Source of the DNA: Tuctoria greenei
Taxonomy: Eukaryota > Streptophyta > Magnoliopsida > Poales > Poaceae
Direction: 5' to 3'
Assembly (NCBI GenBank): GCA_036927565.1
Contig: JAYESD010000004.1
Coordinates: forward strand, 162,103,697-162,167,696
DNA length: 64,000 bases
In this document: in pieces, positions 43,595-54,944 of the stretch
Layout: the number at the start of each line of letters is the position of its first letter
Numbering within the stretch: the stretch's first letter is position 1
Made by a program: the position numbers and the translations under genes
The notes under the pieces: generated by a model
The model's database searches: none
What the model was told of the DNA's origin: nothing
Seen by the model: only the letters and a program-made list of their open reading frames with translations

Positions 43595-46282
43595 CTACAT
43601 GCTAGCCCCTCCACTACCTCTGGGATCCTCTCGGCGCATTCCTGAACCCTGCAGAAGAAACAATACATACAAAAGTTTAGTTTTAGAGCACTTCCATATA
43701 TTTCCAACCATGTACAATACATTCATTCACTTCTCCATCTCCCGATCCTAAAGATTACCTCCCAATCCTAAAGCATGGAGGTAAAGTATATGAACAGATT
43801 GAGATTATGGCAAAAATAAAGTACCATTTCACCATGAAAGAATGAATGATTTGCTAGTAGAACAATTTATGTTCTTATGTCATTTTTCATGATTTTATAG
43901 TCAGAATCTGCCCTAGATGTGAATATGAAACTTATAGTGCCCAAATTGAACTGAACTTTAATTAGAATGCCCAAATTGAAACTAAAATAGTTAGGCATTG
44001 ATTTGAATTTGTTAGACCTGATTGCTAATAGAGGGAGGCAGAGCAGATTGCTAATAAATTGAAACTGAAACTAAAGGGAGGCCGAACTGATATTAAAGAG
44101 AGAGTTTATTCCTGCTCCGGTGTCTGCTGTGGCAGAAGCGTAGGAATCTCGATATCCTGACTGTTGTGTCGAGCAAGAGCCTGCCATTGCAAAATATTAG
44201 AAGATATATGTTATTGAAGTGCTGTGAAATTTAACTACGGTACTTTAAATTACTTACCGCCACCGCTGCTTGCATCTGCGCCATCATTAAGGCCGTTCTC
44301 TGCTGCTCCTCCCTTGCCTTCGCTCTCGCCCTCTCCAGCTCTGCCTAGGTTTGCGTCAGCGTCTCCCTCATGGCCTGGAGCTCCAGCTGGGTCCGCGAGA
44401 GACGACCACTGGTCCCAACGGACGAAGCCTACGATGATGAAGCGCCTCTCAAAGGTCGCATCGACCTCGAGTCGACAACTCCATCAAAAATGGCAAACCT
44501 GCACAAGAATGAAAACACTAAGTAGAAGAAGATTAATTGAAAAATAAATGAAACACACGAAGAACTCACCGTCCTGGGCCTTCCCGCCTCCGCTTGCGTA
44601 CACGGCTTGGGGGTCGATCGGCGCGCTTTCCCAATCGTAATCCGCACTGTGTATCTTCGCGACCTCCTGCGCGTACTTTGCCTACAAAAAAATCTTGTTA
44701 GCATGTCAATAACAATATTAGTTATAATGAAATTTATGAATTTCGAAAACTTACCAGTCGGTCGGCTGCGACCTGACTACACTACCCTGGCTGAAAAGGG
44801 TCACTTCCCTTGTGACCTCTCTTCCAAACCTGGGTCGGGGTCGGCTCATGACCCATCTCTCGCTCCTGTACAGCCGTGTTAGTGAGATAAATAATATATT
44901 AGGAACACATAAATAAATTGAAAAGGTACTTACCATGCGTTTAGCCAAACGCAAGTAGCCTTCGCCGCCATAGTTGTGCATGCCCTTGGACCCCATGCGG
45001 CACTGTCTAGCCTTCGTGGACTTATTGATGAAAGCGTCGGTAGCCCAGTACCGACAGAGAGCTAAGTACGCCTCCATGTTACCCTGTAACCAGGAAATAC
45101 TAACCTACACATATTTCATTTTTCATCAAAGCAGTTAACATATGTAGATATTGTAAATACTTAACAATATTAAAAACTTACCTCCACGTACTGCTCCTCT
45201 GTCAAGTACGAGTCGGAGTCCTTCCTAAATACACCCCTTTGCTGCTCCTGCTCCTATTCCTGAGGGTGCCGCTTGTAGTACGCGTTGACGGCCTAAATCC
45301 GGGCGTATGACAATACTGCCGTCATGAGATTCCGAGCATTGTAATGGAACACGCGTCTCGCGTGGTCCTCCATGCCCGATTCCTCTACTTGGTACTCAAC
45401 TTTAAGCAAACAAATATTTAAGTGATATGAATTAACAGTTCAAATGAGTTGCAAAATGAAACAGTTAAAACTTACCATAAAATCGTGCCACACGGCTCCC
45501 TGAACCGTGCCGTGGACCAGGTGAGAGACACGAGCATAGTCATCCCATGACAGGGCAGGAAAACCGTCAATCACACCGGGGTAGTGCAACTTCATGATAG
45601 CACCCAGGACACTGTTAACCTGCCTGTGGTGCTTCTTGGACCCCGTGAACGAAAAGTCGTACCAACATCTACAAAATATATTAAATCATTAAGTGAAGGA
45701 AAACAACATCTAATATTTAATATACTATATACAGTATTTACCTGTCTCCAATAGGGCGGATCGTGGTCCGCTGAGTAGTAACCGAAGGAGGAGCCGCAAA
45801 GTGGGTCCTCCTTGTCCGTCGCCTCTGCTGCGACGCTGCCGCGTCCTGTGACCCTGAAGGCTTTGCAGGAACCACCAGAGTCTCCAGGAAGGCTAGTGGT
45901 AACCGGCTGCATAGGGAGGCTAGTGCTACCTGGCTCCGAAGGGAGGCTAGCGCTAGAGGGCTTCTGTAGTGGCCCCCTAGCCTCTAAGTCGGGCTCCTGT
46001 AGCGGCCCCCTAGCCTCTGACTCTGACTCTGACACAGAAGTCTCTGAGTCAGACTGCACAAAAGGAAAAGATTGACAATAAATAATTAATAACAACTGCA
46101 ATTTCAAAAATAACTTTATTGTAACTAAAATTTACCTCAGTCCACTGAATGCACACGACAGCTGAGGGTGGAGCGTGTGCCAGAAAGAGGGAATGTTGGC
46201 TAGAAAGGAACGAGGTCCCTGAGCAAGGGTCTCGTGGCGGCTCAAACCCTCTCACTGGCTTCCCCTTCCCCTTTGACGACAT
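43595..46282 (-). pseudogene. Second CACTA2 gene (plant transposase Ptta/En/Spm, TNPA-like)
   Basis: The ATG at 46280-46282 opens MSSKGKGKPVRGFEPPRDPCSG. Downstream exon blocks on the minus strand are: an acidic and Pro/Leu-rich exon about 46050-45750 (SDSETSVSESESEARGPLQ), WYDFSF...LSWDDYARV about 45670-45480, EYQVEESGMEDHARRVFHYN about 45400-45185 (two in-frame stops), NMEAYLALCRYWATDAF about 45085-44940, ERWVMSRPRPRFGREVTREV about 44870-44758, YAQEVAKIHSADYDWESAPID about 44685-44570, FAIFDGVVDSRS plus a probable coiled coil about 44500-44260, DIEIPTLLPQQTPEQ about 44170, and a last exon ending at a TAG, 43595-43597. Exon order and borders match 4789-7560. It is the better preserved of the two copies but still broken. 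The likely role, by family, is binding the subterminal repeats. Confidence 0.82.
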
Positions 46283-46360
46283 CCTTTTGCAAGTAATAAA
46301 TGATTAATATGCAAAGATAATATACAAAATTAATGTTAAATTAGTGAATAAAATGTTACT

Positions 46361-49300
46361 TCAAAATTCATTAACATCATGATCATGCACCCTACTCCTT
46401 AAACCAGCCCATCGATCTTCTTCTTCCGCATATCGTTTTCGTTTGCGCAAATCAGCAGGTTCGACTATGTCATCGATATATTCAGTTTCTGATTCTGATT
46501 CTGTTTCCGCTTCCATGCCAGCCTCAATATCTTGAGCGTCTCCAACTAAGTCATTGAGTCCTACACCGGGCTCGACTGAGAAGTTGTCTGACAACTCTTC
46601 CTCTTGGTAGACACAATCAACCTCAGCTTCGTCGTGGTAATCATCATCTCTTGGAGCGTATAAACGCTCACGAGGATTCACCTTATGTACCACCCACCAA
46701 GCTTTGAATTTATTGCATGGATAAGGTAGATAGTACACTTGCTCTACTTGGTGTGCAAGAACTAATGAATCGAATCCTTTCAACCGTTCCTTGTGTTTTA
46801 CTTCAACCATGTCAAATTCTTTTACTCGAATTCCACAAATGGAATCAAACACTTCGCAATCAAAGAATACCGCTCGAATTGGCTTGTTTGCGACAAAAGT
46901 GAATTCAAGGATTTTTTTAATAATCCTGTAGTACTGCATTTCATGATCTTGCGAATCGATTGCCCTCATCACAACTCCGGTATTACATGTTGCCGCAAGA
47001 GGACGAAGAGATTCAAATTGAGTTGTACGGAATCGAAAGCCGTTGACGTCATATCGACCATAGCTTCTAACATTAACCACTCCACGGGATAGTTGTCGCA
47101 AATCTTCATGGACGTTGGCATCTTTTTGGCACTGCCCAAGATATGGAGTTATTAGAAAACGTAAGCATTCTTAAGTTATAAGAAAACGATGTTAACATTG
47201 ATTTGTTATCGAGAAAATGTTACATGATCTCAAAACCAGGAGAGAAAATTAGATCCCCCGTTTATTCCTTCCCGTCGAATATGTTCTATTTGCTTGCTCA
47301 TGGGTTGATGTCTATGTCTCCAATTTTGCTTGTCGAACATACTACACGGCAAAAAGAACCTTTTAGAATACATGTGTCGGAAAAGAAGGTGATAAGCATA
47401 AGTGTAGGAGAAACACTTACTTGAAATATTCATTCATTTCTTCCATATTAGCGTACATGTAGAAGAATGCAGCACACCTTTCTTTTTCGCTAACATCGTA
47501 TGAAGTGTAACTACCAACAGTAGTGTCTCTTGTTGCAAAAATAGAGAGATTGCTACAAGGAGGTTGCTCATCTATATTGTACCGCATTACCGAAGTATTA
47601 ACATTGTTTTCCTCTGCAAAGTAAACACTTGAGAAGTACCCTACTTCCTTAAGAGTAAAAGCTTCGGTGATGCAACCTTCAACACTTGCCCTGTTACCAA
47701 CCATTGGTTTCAGATATCTAAGTGATCTTTCAATATGATACATCCACCTATATTACACGGGACCGCCCACTTTCGCTTCAAATGGAAGATGAATTAAGAG
47801 ATGTTGCATTGGATTGAAAAATCCTGGAGGAAAATTTTTTTCCATCTTACACAAAAGTACCGGAACCTCCTTTTCCAATTTAGTCATCATCTCTGGCGTG
47901 ATTTCTTTAGCACAGAGTTGCCTATAGAAGTGGCTAAGCTCGGCTAACACCTTCCACATTGCATCGTCAAAATAGCCTCGAAACATAACAGGCAGAAGTT
48001 TTTCCATGATTATGTGATAATCATGACTCTTCAACCCGATGAGCTTTCCTGTTTTCACATTCACAACTCATCTCAGACTAGTTGCATAACCATCTGGGAA
48101 TTTCAACCTTTGCAACCATTCGAGAACTTCTTTTTTTTCTTTAGGTCGAAGACGGAAAGGAGCGCATGGTTTACCACCATTTTCGGGGAGCTCAAGAGTT
48201 TGACGGTTACAAAGCTCGGCAAGATCCTTTCGAGCCTTTAAATTGTCTTTTGTTTTGCCCGTCATGTCCATGCATGTGCTTATGATACATTTGGCCATGT
48301 TACGCTCTTGATACATAACATCAATGTTGTGCCTTAGAATCAACAACTTCACATACGGTAACTCCCAAAGTCCACATATGTGAGTCTAATTGTGTTTATC
48401 TCCGGAATCTTCGAAATATCCAGGACGACCTTCATCTGGCACCAATTTGTCCAACATATCAGATATTTCTGACCCGTTAAGACATTTCGGTGGTCCTTTA
48501 GTGACAATGGTGTTCTTTTTGAAGACATTCCTCTGTTGTCTAAACAAGTGATTCGGAGGCAGCCAACATCTATTACAATCGAAGTAAGATATCTTGCCTC
48601 CATGGGTAAGTCGAAAGCAATTGGTATTCGAGGCACATATCGGACACATCAACCGACCATGAGTGCTCCATCCAGAAAACATGACGTATGCCGGAAAATC
48701 ATGAACGGACCACAAATAAGAAGCTTAGAGGTTGAATTTCTGTTTCTTGTAACAGTTGTACGCTTCGACTCCTGTCCACAACATTTTCAACTCTTCGATC
48801 AACGGTTTCAACATCACGTTGAGACGTGACCCAGGATGATCCGGCCCAGGTACAATGAGGCTAAGAAACATAAACTCATTCTTCATGCAAAAAGCCGGTG
48901 GAATATTGTACGGAATGACAAAGATGGGCCAACAGGAGTATGGTGCGGCGTTTTTGCTGAACGGCGTGAACCCATCTGTCGCCAACCCGATGCGAACATT
49001 TCTCGCTTCACGAGCAAATTTTGGGTCGAACCGGTCCAGCGCCTTCCATGCCTTACCATCAGACGGGTGCATCATGACTCCATTGTTCTCACGCTCACCT
49101 TCTTTGTGCCATCTCATGTGTCTGGCCATTTTTTTTGAGAGGAACAGCCGCTTCAACCTTGGTGTCACAGGTAAGTAACGAAGCTGCTTACGTGCGACTT
49201 TCGTTGTCACAGTATTACCATTGTTATTAACAACTTCGACAAACCTCGGTTGACCACATTTCAAACATTTGTTCTCACTGGCATGCTCTCTCTAGAAAAG

Positions 49301-49889
49301 CATGCAGTTGTCCGGACACACATCAATCTTTTCGTGCTTCATACCGTGACCGGAAAGAATTTTCTTCGAGTTGTACATATCCTTAGGCACTTTGTTCGGT
49401 TGTGGAAGGGCATCTTTGAACAAATTGATGAGCATGTTGTAACAATTGTTTAAGAATAGTCACAAAATTGAGGATTGACATTTTAGTGTGTCCATGCAAT
49501 GCCTCTTCTGAATCTTTGAGACGTTTGAAGAACTCTTTAACCTTTGCTCTTTGAGGATCTTCTGTAAGCTCAGGTCTTATAGCTTCCAGCATCTCATCTA
49601 TCATATCGACCTCTGTGACATCATCATTGTCCGCTTCCACTTCTTATACAGCTTGAGAAGTTGTCTCACCGTGGAAGTTCCACAACTCATAATGTGACAC
49701 GTAACTGTTTCGACCCAAGTGCATCGTAAGTTCCACTTTCTCCAAAAACATTCCGTTTTGACATTTCATACATGGACACCGCGCCTTATCGCTATTTGAC
49801 AACAAAAAAGCTTGTTCCACAAAAGCTGATGTCTTGGCGTACCACTCATCTGAGTGACCACCAGTTCTGCTCTTCCAGCCAGTATACAT
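46361..49889 (-). pseudogene. TNP2-type CACTA transposase with DUF4218 and DUF4216, degenerate
   Basis: This encodes the main CACTA transposase. Order on the minus strand: N-terminus MYTGWKSRTGGHSDEWYAKT with a CX2C pair (CPCMKC) at 49889-49644; spacer to 49383; KILSGHGMKHEKIDVCPDNCMLF then a TAG near 49290 where Trp is expected; TNP2 core 49264-48725 (LRYLPVTPRLKRLF, MARHMRWH, AWKALDRFDPKFA) ending in a TAA near 48726; WSVHDFPAYVMFSGWSTHG, CPIC and CNRCWLP 48715-48386; a frameshift near 48390; DUF4218 about 48350-47430 (FGYFDDAMWK-like block at 47970, HLLIHLPFEAKVGGPV, then a stop); introns near 47415 and 47230; and DUF4216 47101-46361 (VNVRSYGRYDVNGF, YYLPYPCNKFKAWWVVHK). Several stops make it non-functional. 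Full domain order is otherwise intact. Confidence 0.9.
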
Positions 49890-49900
49890 TCAACTGCGGT

Positions 49901-50300
49901 CTTCACCCATGTTTGGCTCTACAGTTTAATGCGAAAGAAATCTTCGTTAATGTATTGTTATGTTATGTCACGGACCTACAACCTAGGCAGATAGATCGTA
50001 AACCCACCCAAGAGTGACCGAGCGGAGCGTGCTCATGACGAGACATGTGATCCGGATTCGAACGAAATTTCGGCAGCATAACCCCTCTGTTCTCTACTGC
50101 ACACCCAAAAATAGTGCAGCAGAGAACAACAGGGTTACGCCACCGAAATCTCGTCCAAATCCTGACCCGCGTCTCGTCACAAGCCACACCCCCTCAGTCA
50201 CTCCGAGGCTGTCCAAAAAGGGACAATTCCGAACCTGCACGTCTCACATGCCAATGGCATGTGAGACGTGCTGATCCGAAACGGGTAATACATTGCTATA
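49901..50300. repeat. Inverted-repeat cluster upstream of the CACTA2 transposase
   Basis: Two arms of about 90 nt, 50012-50101 and 50115-50204, are inverted copies of one another at about 75%, with a 13-base spacer. Most differences are C/T or G/A. A second, perfect palindrome follows at 50237-50271. The unit opens near TGTCACGGACC at 49976. No target duplication or protein motif was found. It could be a fold-back element, an LTR fragment with an inverted repeat, or part of CACTA2. Confidence 0.7.
50237..50271. repeat. 35-nt palindrome (17-bp arms, 1-base spacer)
   Basis: GCACGTCTCACATGCCA and its exact inverse are separated by a single A. Confidence 0.9.
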
Positions 50301-51499
50301 GGTTACATTGATCATTTTCATTTTGAAGTCATTTAAGAGAGTGGAAAGAAAACTAGAGAAACAGTGACAGGAAAGTTCGTCTTAGATGACAATTCCACAT
50401 CCATTTTCACCGTCCATGCAATCTTGTGTCATTGACATCCTTACCAACCCATTCGCTTCCATGTTGACTTGACGCATACAGTACCACTACAATGGTTACA
50501 CGGCACAATGACACTTATTACGTGTCGTGCCCTTTCGGATTGGTCCGAGCCGACTCAAAACCCTTTTATTTATATATATTAAGTAGTCACTCAGAAACAT
50601 TATATGAATGCACTAAAGTCCAAACATACACTAAATAGAATAGGAAAAAAATTATTAATTCTAAACACTCACGCAATCAAAAGAACAAGAGAAAAAATTA
50701 ATTCTAGTAACCTTCATAATAAACATATTTACTAAAGCATGAAAAAAATTATCTAAACCCAAAAAAACATAATCATCTAGCAACATCTAGATCACACACT
50801 TGAAATAGGCTGAATTAGTAACATGGTGATGCAAATCTAAAGAAAATTTGTTACATCATTAAAAGTTTGATAAAAAAATAGTTGGAACATTATACATATT
50901 AGGGCAGCTACTATAAGAGCAACAAGTCGTCATATACAGCTCAAAGCACTGTACTCCGTCATATACAATATGAGAAGAATGATGGTGCCATACCTGAGCA
51001 ATGAAGTGGGTCTGAGTGTGCACGTTGGGGAGGGGACCTGAGCAATGTAAAGAAAATGCATTATGTCAAGACCGATTTGATAAAAATAGCTAGAACACTC
51101 AATGAACTGAATATAATTGGGTCAGCTAGATCACCATATTATGATGCTTTTGGTTGATCCAGAAGCAAGTCCCTCACTCGGTAAAACACAATGGTTAATA
51201 ACCTTATTTTCCGCTTTAAGAGGTTACTCTAGTGCTAAACAGAAAAAATTTGTAGTAATTATGTTTCCCTTTTATCTAATAATTACCAAACATAATCGAT
51301 CGTATGCTGATTACATTAGTGCGCCACTAAGAGCATCACCAAGGACAACTGTTCATGGCAGACAAATCACATGGATTAGTTGTTTAACACAAATCACATC
51401 AACTAATTGTTTAACAAAAATCACATGGACTAACTGTTCATGGCAAACAACTAATGGAGCTGATTATATGAAAAAGCAGAAACAGAGGGAGGCTATACC
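50301..51499. other. AT-rich stretch without recognisable genes
   Basis: No protein family, terminus or repeat array is recognisable. A small inverted pair (GGCACAATGACAC and CGTGTCGTGCC) lies near 50503-50531. If CACTA2 extends to 52151, this would be its 5' untranslated or intron region. Confidence 0.5.
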
Positions 51500-51840
51500 G
51501 TAGGAGGGCCGGGAGGCGCGCCAGTGTCGGGTTGGAGGGCCGGGAGGCGCGCGGCGTCGGGAGGAACGATGCTGGGGGAGCTGGTGGTGGCGGGGCCGGG
51601 CCGGGTTGGCACCGGGGGCGGCGAGGCCGGGCATAGCAGGGGGCCGGGACGCTGCAGGCCGGCGGCGGGAGGCGCGGTGCTGGGGGAGCTGGTAGCGTTG
51701 GGGCCGGGGGCGGCGAGGCCGGGGGTGGCGGGGGTCCGGGGGCGCGGCGAGCCGGCGGCGGGAGCACGAGCGGCGGGGCGGCGGCGGGGGCGGCGGCAGA
51801 GCAGAGCGGCGGCGGGGCGTAGTGACGAAGCGAGTTAAAA
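51500..51840. other. GC-rich island with internal repeats
   Basis: About 340 bp of very high GC content with many CpG sites sits in AT-rich surroundings. GAGGGCCGGGAGGCGCG occurs twice near 51505-51555. A segment of about 100 bp starting GTGCTGGGGGAGCTGGT is partly duplicated (51568 and 51677). The Pro/Ala-rich frames on both strands are composition artefacts. A GC-rich block just inside the 5' end is known in En/Spm, so this may be a CACTA 5' control or first-exon region. Confidence 0.6.
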
Positions 51841-51879
51841 ATGAGTTGGACCCGACGGTATAGGCTTTAACTTGAGATG

Positions 51880-52151
51880 GCCAGGTTAATTGCGACGGCG
51901 TTAGGTTTGCCCGTCACAATTAACACTATTTGCGACGGCTAGTGGAAAAGGCCGTCGCAAATAAGCTTTATTTGTGACAGCCGTCATATTTGCGACGGTT
52001 CCTGTAGAAGCCGTCGCAAATAAGGGTCTATTTGCGACGGCTTCTTTTATTTGCGACGGCCACATGCGGGCCATCGCAAATAGGTTTATTTACGATGGCC
52101 GGCCGTCGCAAATTAATGCGGCCGTCGCAAATGATCGTGTTTCCTGTAGTG
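51880..52151 (-). repeat. CACTA terminus with TTTGCGACGGC subterminal repeats
   Basis: At least ten copies of TTTGCGACGGC or its inverse lie between 51890 and 52130. The last 19 bases (52133-52151) read GATCGTGTTTCCTGTAGTG, so inward the end reads CACTACAGGAAACACGATC. This is the right end of a CACTA element inserted into Tat-type gag G1, which starts at 52152. The terminus resembles that of CACTA1 and CACTA2 (CACTACAGGAA...CGATC) but the subterminal motif is different. Confidence 0.88.
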
Positions 52152-52962
52152 TATGTGAAAGTTCAGATGATGAACATGGAATATATGCTGCTGAATTTCT
52201 TGGCCTTCAAGGGCCAAACCTTACACTTGTGATGCTCTTAAGCCAATTCGTAAGAATCCAGAACAGGAGATGGTATTTAGTTTTGACAGAGCCAAATGCA
52301 ATAAAATATTTGATGATCTGGTAAAAAATAAATATATTAAAATATCTCATACTTTACCGCTGTTTGAAGAATTAAAACGATGTGCTTACTGCAAATTTCA
52401 TATTACTTTCTCTCACGCTACTAATTATTGCAATGTCTTTCAGCGACAGAAACAATCGGCTATCAACGATGGACAATTGAGTTTCATGGACAATCAGATT
52501 GACAAGCAACCATTTCCGACGAACACTTCAGAGTTGGAAGGAAATAAAGTTCTCATTCGGCCTGACATGGCCGGACCTGAAAATAAAATATATGTTCTAA
52601 TTAGTGAGCCCAGTAACAGCAAGGATGATGAACAGGTCGCAAGAAGGAAAGTTGTTTTAGACAGACAGCCTAGCGTCAAAGATACGCTGAAGATCATCAT
52701 AAAAATCCAGTGCATGGGGGGCAAGCAAGAGAGCAGGAACCCAGCTGTGTCAAGTTTATCAAACTCAAGAATCCTGAGGTTGTTAAGTGGAAAACTAATG
52801 AGATCAAGGCACGCTATAAGCCAGACAAGCCAACCTTTCATATGGTGCTGTCCAAATATGCCAGTGAAGCGGCCAGTTCCAACTCTAATTAGCCATCACA
52901 TTATAAGCAACCAAGATCACGTCCAATGGACGAATATTCATCACATCCTGGGTCGTATGGGC
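52152..52962 (+). pseudogene. Tat-type Gypsy gag fragment (G1)
   Basis: This aligns with 59700-60510 of element G2. It encodes the C-terminal part of a Tat-lineage gag: SSDDEHGIYAAEF near 52165, then MVFSFDRAKCNKIFDDLV at 52270, the knuckle-like motif CAYCKFHITFSHATNYCNVFQRQ near 52383, and IYVLISEPSNSKDDEQVARRKVVLDRQPSVKD to 52690, after which the frame shifts. The left side is cut by the CACTA end at 52151. Homology to G2 stops at about 52965, where the Tekay LTR appears to begin. No other part of G1 is in the window. Confidence 0.85.
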
Positions 52963-54929
52963 TGTAGGTGCAGACCCACTAAAGTTTCACAGGAGGTGAT
53001 GTCTCACAACTGAACACATCCATCCAAGGGCTCCCTCTTGTGCCGCTGGGATCCCAGGGCAGTCCTGCCACCATTGCAAACCCAAACAACTCCAATTCCT
53101 CGATCCTCCAAAATGATCATAGGATACTGGCAATACACCTTATTAATTGGCTAAGCCACTCCCATAATGGCCCTGTGGTGACACTGTTGAATCATGGGTG
53201 GCCGCTCCACAAACTGGTCCTTAGATCTAAAGCAAGCAAAACAACCATACCAACCAACCCATTCTGCATAATCAGCTTGCTTACATCCCTATGTTCCATG
53301 TTGCTAAGGGTCATTACCATCATCTTACATAGTTCACATGCTCAAACGTTCATAATCAAGTTATTTAGTTCTTCGCGATCCCAATTAAGCAATACAAGGC
53401 AAAAAGGTAAAATACCCTTCCTGACTCTCTTCATTACATCCCGAGCGAGAAGGTGGGGCATACAAGTCTAGTAAACTCCTACTCATGGATTTTCCCGTCA
53501 AATTGACACAAGCATGCATGTTCAAAATAAAACGTTTCAAAAACAGGATCAAAATGATCAAGGGCACTTGCCTTTCTCTAGTGGCTGGTTTGGATCAAGT
53601 GCTTTGAAGTTCTGGTGTTGAAGGTCCTCGTATGTACCCTCTTGAGTGTTTCCTTCTATTTTGAGAGACACACATGCGAAACAAACATTGCAATCAATAA
53701 AATGCTCACATATTAATCAATATGCTATGACGTGCATCCATGAGGTGATTATGGTGTAATACATGTTATTAAGTCACTACTATTGCTTACTAACTGGGTG
53801 CAACAAGGTTTTAAGTGTTCGTGTGGGTTTTGGGTCATTTCCGAGAAATTTGGTGGAAATTTAGGTATTTCTGGAATTTAGACGCTAGACTAGTCTGCAC
53901 TTGGGCCGGACAAGTCCGCATATGCCGGACTAGTCTGCTATAGGACCAGATTAGTTTGCAGCGGTCCAGCGAGTTACGAGATTTTCTGCTAGGGCACGAG
54001 TAGTGGGACATAGTCGACGTGGAATGTTGGATCTAGAGTAATTACCACGAGTGCAACGGCTCAACGATCGTAGATAGAACATGGCACTAAACTCCGATGT
54101 CTAGATCCGTTGATGACGAAGGCGGCGGCGTAACGTAGACGAAGAAGATTATGGAGTGTTGATGAAGAAGAACGCAGCAGCGATGACAATCTTGCTTGCT
54201 TCTCATTCCTCTTAATTCCTTCTCTCCTTCCTCCTTCTTACCTTCCTTCTTCTCCCTCCCTTGTGGCTAGAACTTCTTCTTTCTTGGATGGCGGTGGGGC
54301 TTTCTCTATGTGGGCAGGGGTTATGGGAGGGACGTGTATCTTTATATAGGGCAGGAAGGGTGGGCTTTTGGGGTGGAATCCCAACAGGACTCGATCGGGA
54401 TGGCTTTAGGCCAAGGTAGGGCCCCCTTGGGCTCTATTTGGGCGGGGCATGATGTCTCTAGGTTTCTTTCCCTCAAACACTAACAAAACCACCGTGCAGA
54501 AAAAATTGGAATCCGAATCGAAACCCTAGATAGCGGACAAGTCCGTTTTACACCGGAGAAGTCAACTTTCTCTCCGAGAGCACATTGGACTAGTCCGTTG
54601 CTGGAACAAACAAGTACGCTCTCCTCCAGAAATAAGGGATTGGGCTAGATTGAGTGCCTCCAGACAAGTGTGAAGTTGAACAGTACGCACACTGGACTAG
54701 TCCAAACAAAAACGGACATGTCCTTGACAGGGAAAATTCCCGATTTAATTCTATGCAGGTTGTGTATAACAGACTAGTCAGGGTATGTCCGGACAAGTTT
54801 GTGGTCTAGTTCAGTTTTACTTGTCTTTTTGCTTCTAATTTCTTTTATTCTTATTCCTTTTGTATTGATTCATGTTTACCGTGTATGGAACTAAGTGCAA
54901 TGCATGATGATGAATATGAGGGTGTTACA
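52963..54929 (-). mobile_element. Tekay-type 3' LTR
   Basis: The minus strand opens TGTAACACCCTCATATTC at 54929, typical of Tekay LTRs. The other end is placed at 52963 (minus strand ...CACCTACA), where homology of G1 to G2 stops; this boundary is less certain. A TATATAAA box is at 54341-54348 on the minus strand. Copies of GGACTAGTCC and GGACAAGTCCG are scattered between 53885 and 54800. Confidence 0.7.
54341..54348 (-). promoter_or_regulatory. TATA box of the Tekay-type LTR
   Basis: The minus strand reads CCCTATATAAAGATAC, in the same orientation as the element. Confidence 0.6.
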
Positions 54930-54944
54930 AACCTACCCCCTTTG
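54930..54944 (-). promoter_or_regulatory. Polypurine tract of the Tekay-type element
   Basis: The minus strand reads AAAGGGGGTAGGTTT immediately before the LTR start TGTAACACCC. Confidence 0.85.

Larger units (their letters stand above)
43049..49900 (-). mobile_element. CACTA2, minus-strand CACTA (En/Spm) transposon
   Basis: The left boundary has CTACAGGAATATCGATC at 43051, a CACTA terminus whose first two bases have mutated. Subterminal repeats like those of CACTA1 follow. Genes run right to left: TNP2/DUF4218/DUF4216 (49889-46361), then the second gene (46282-43595). The 5' limit is unclear. No ACGTCGGC-type subterminal block exists to the right; the next CACTA end, correctly oriented, is at 52151 but has a different subterminal motif. 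The end at 49900 is therefore only the edge of recognisable coding sequence. Confidence 0.85.

Noticed and set aside
50485..50505. CACTACAATGG as a possible CACTA left end
   Set aside because: Only the first seven bases fit; the next bases do not match any terminus here and no subterminal repeats follow.
51438..51838. Pro/Ala/Gly-rich frames of over 100 codons on both strands
   Set aside because: They follow from extreme GC content and internal duplication; both strands are open at once and neither shows a domain.
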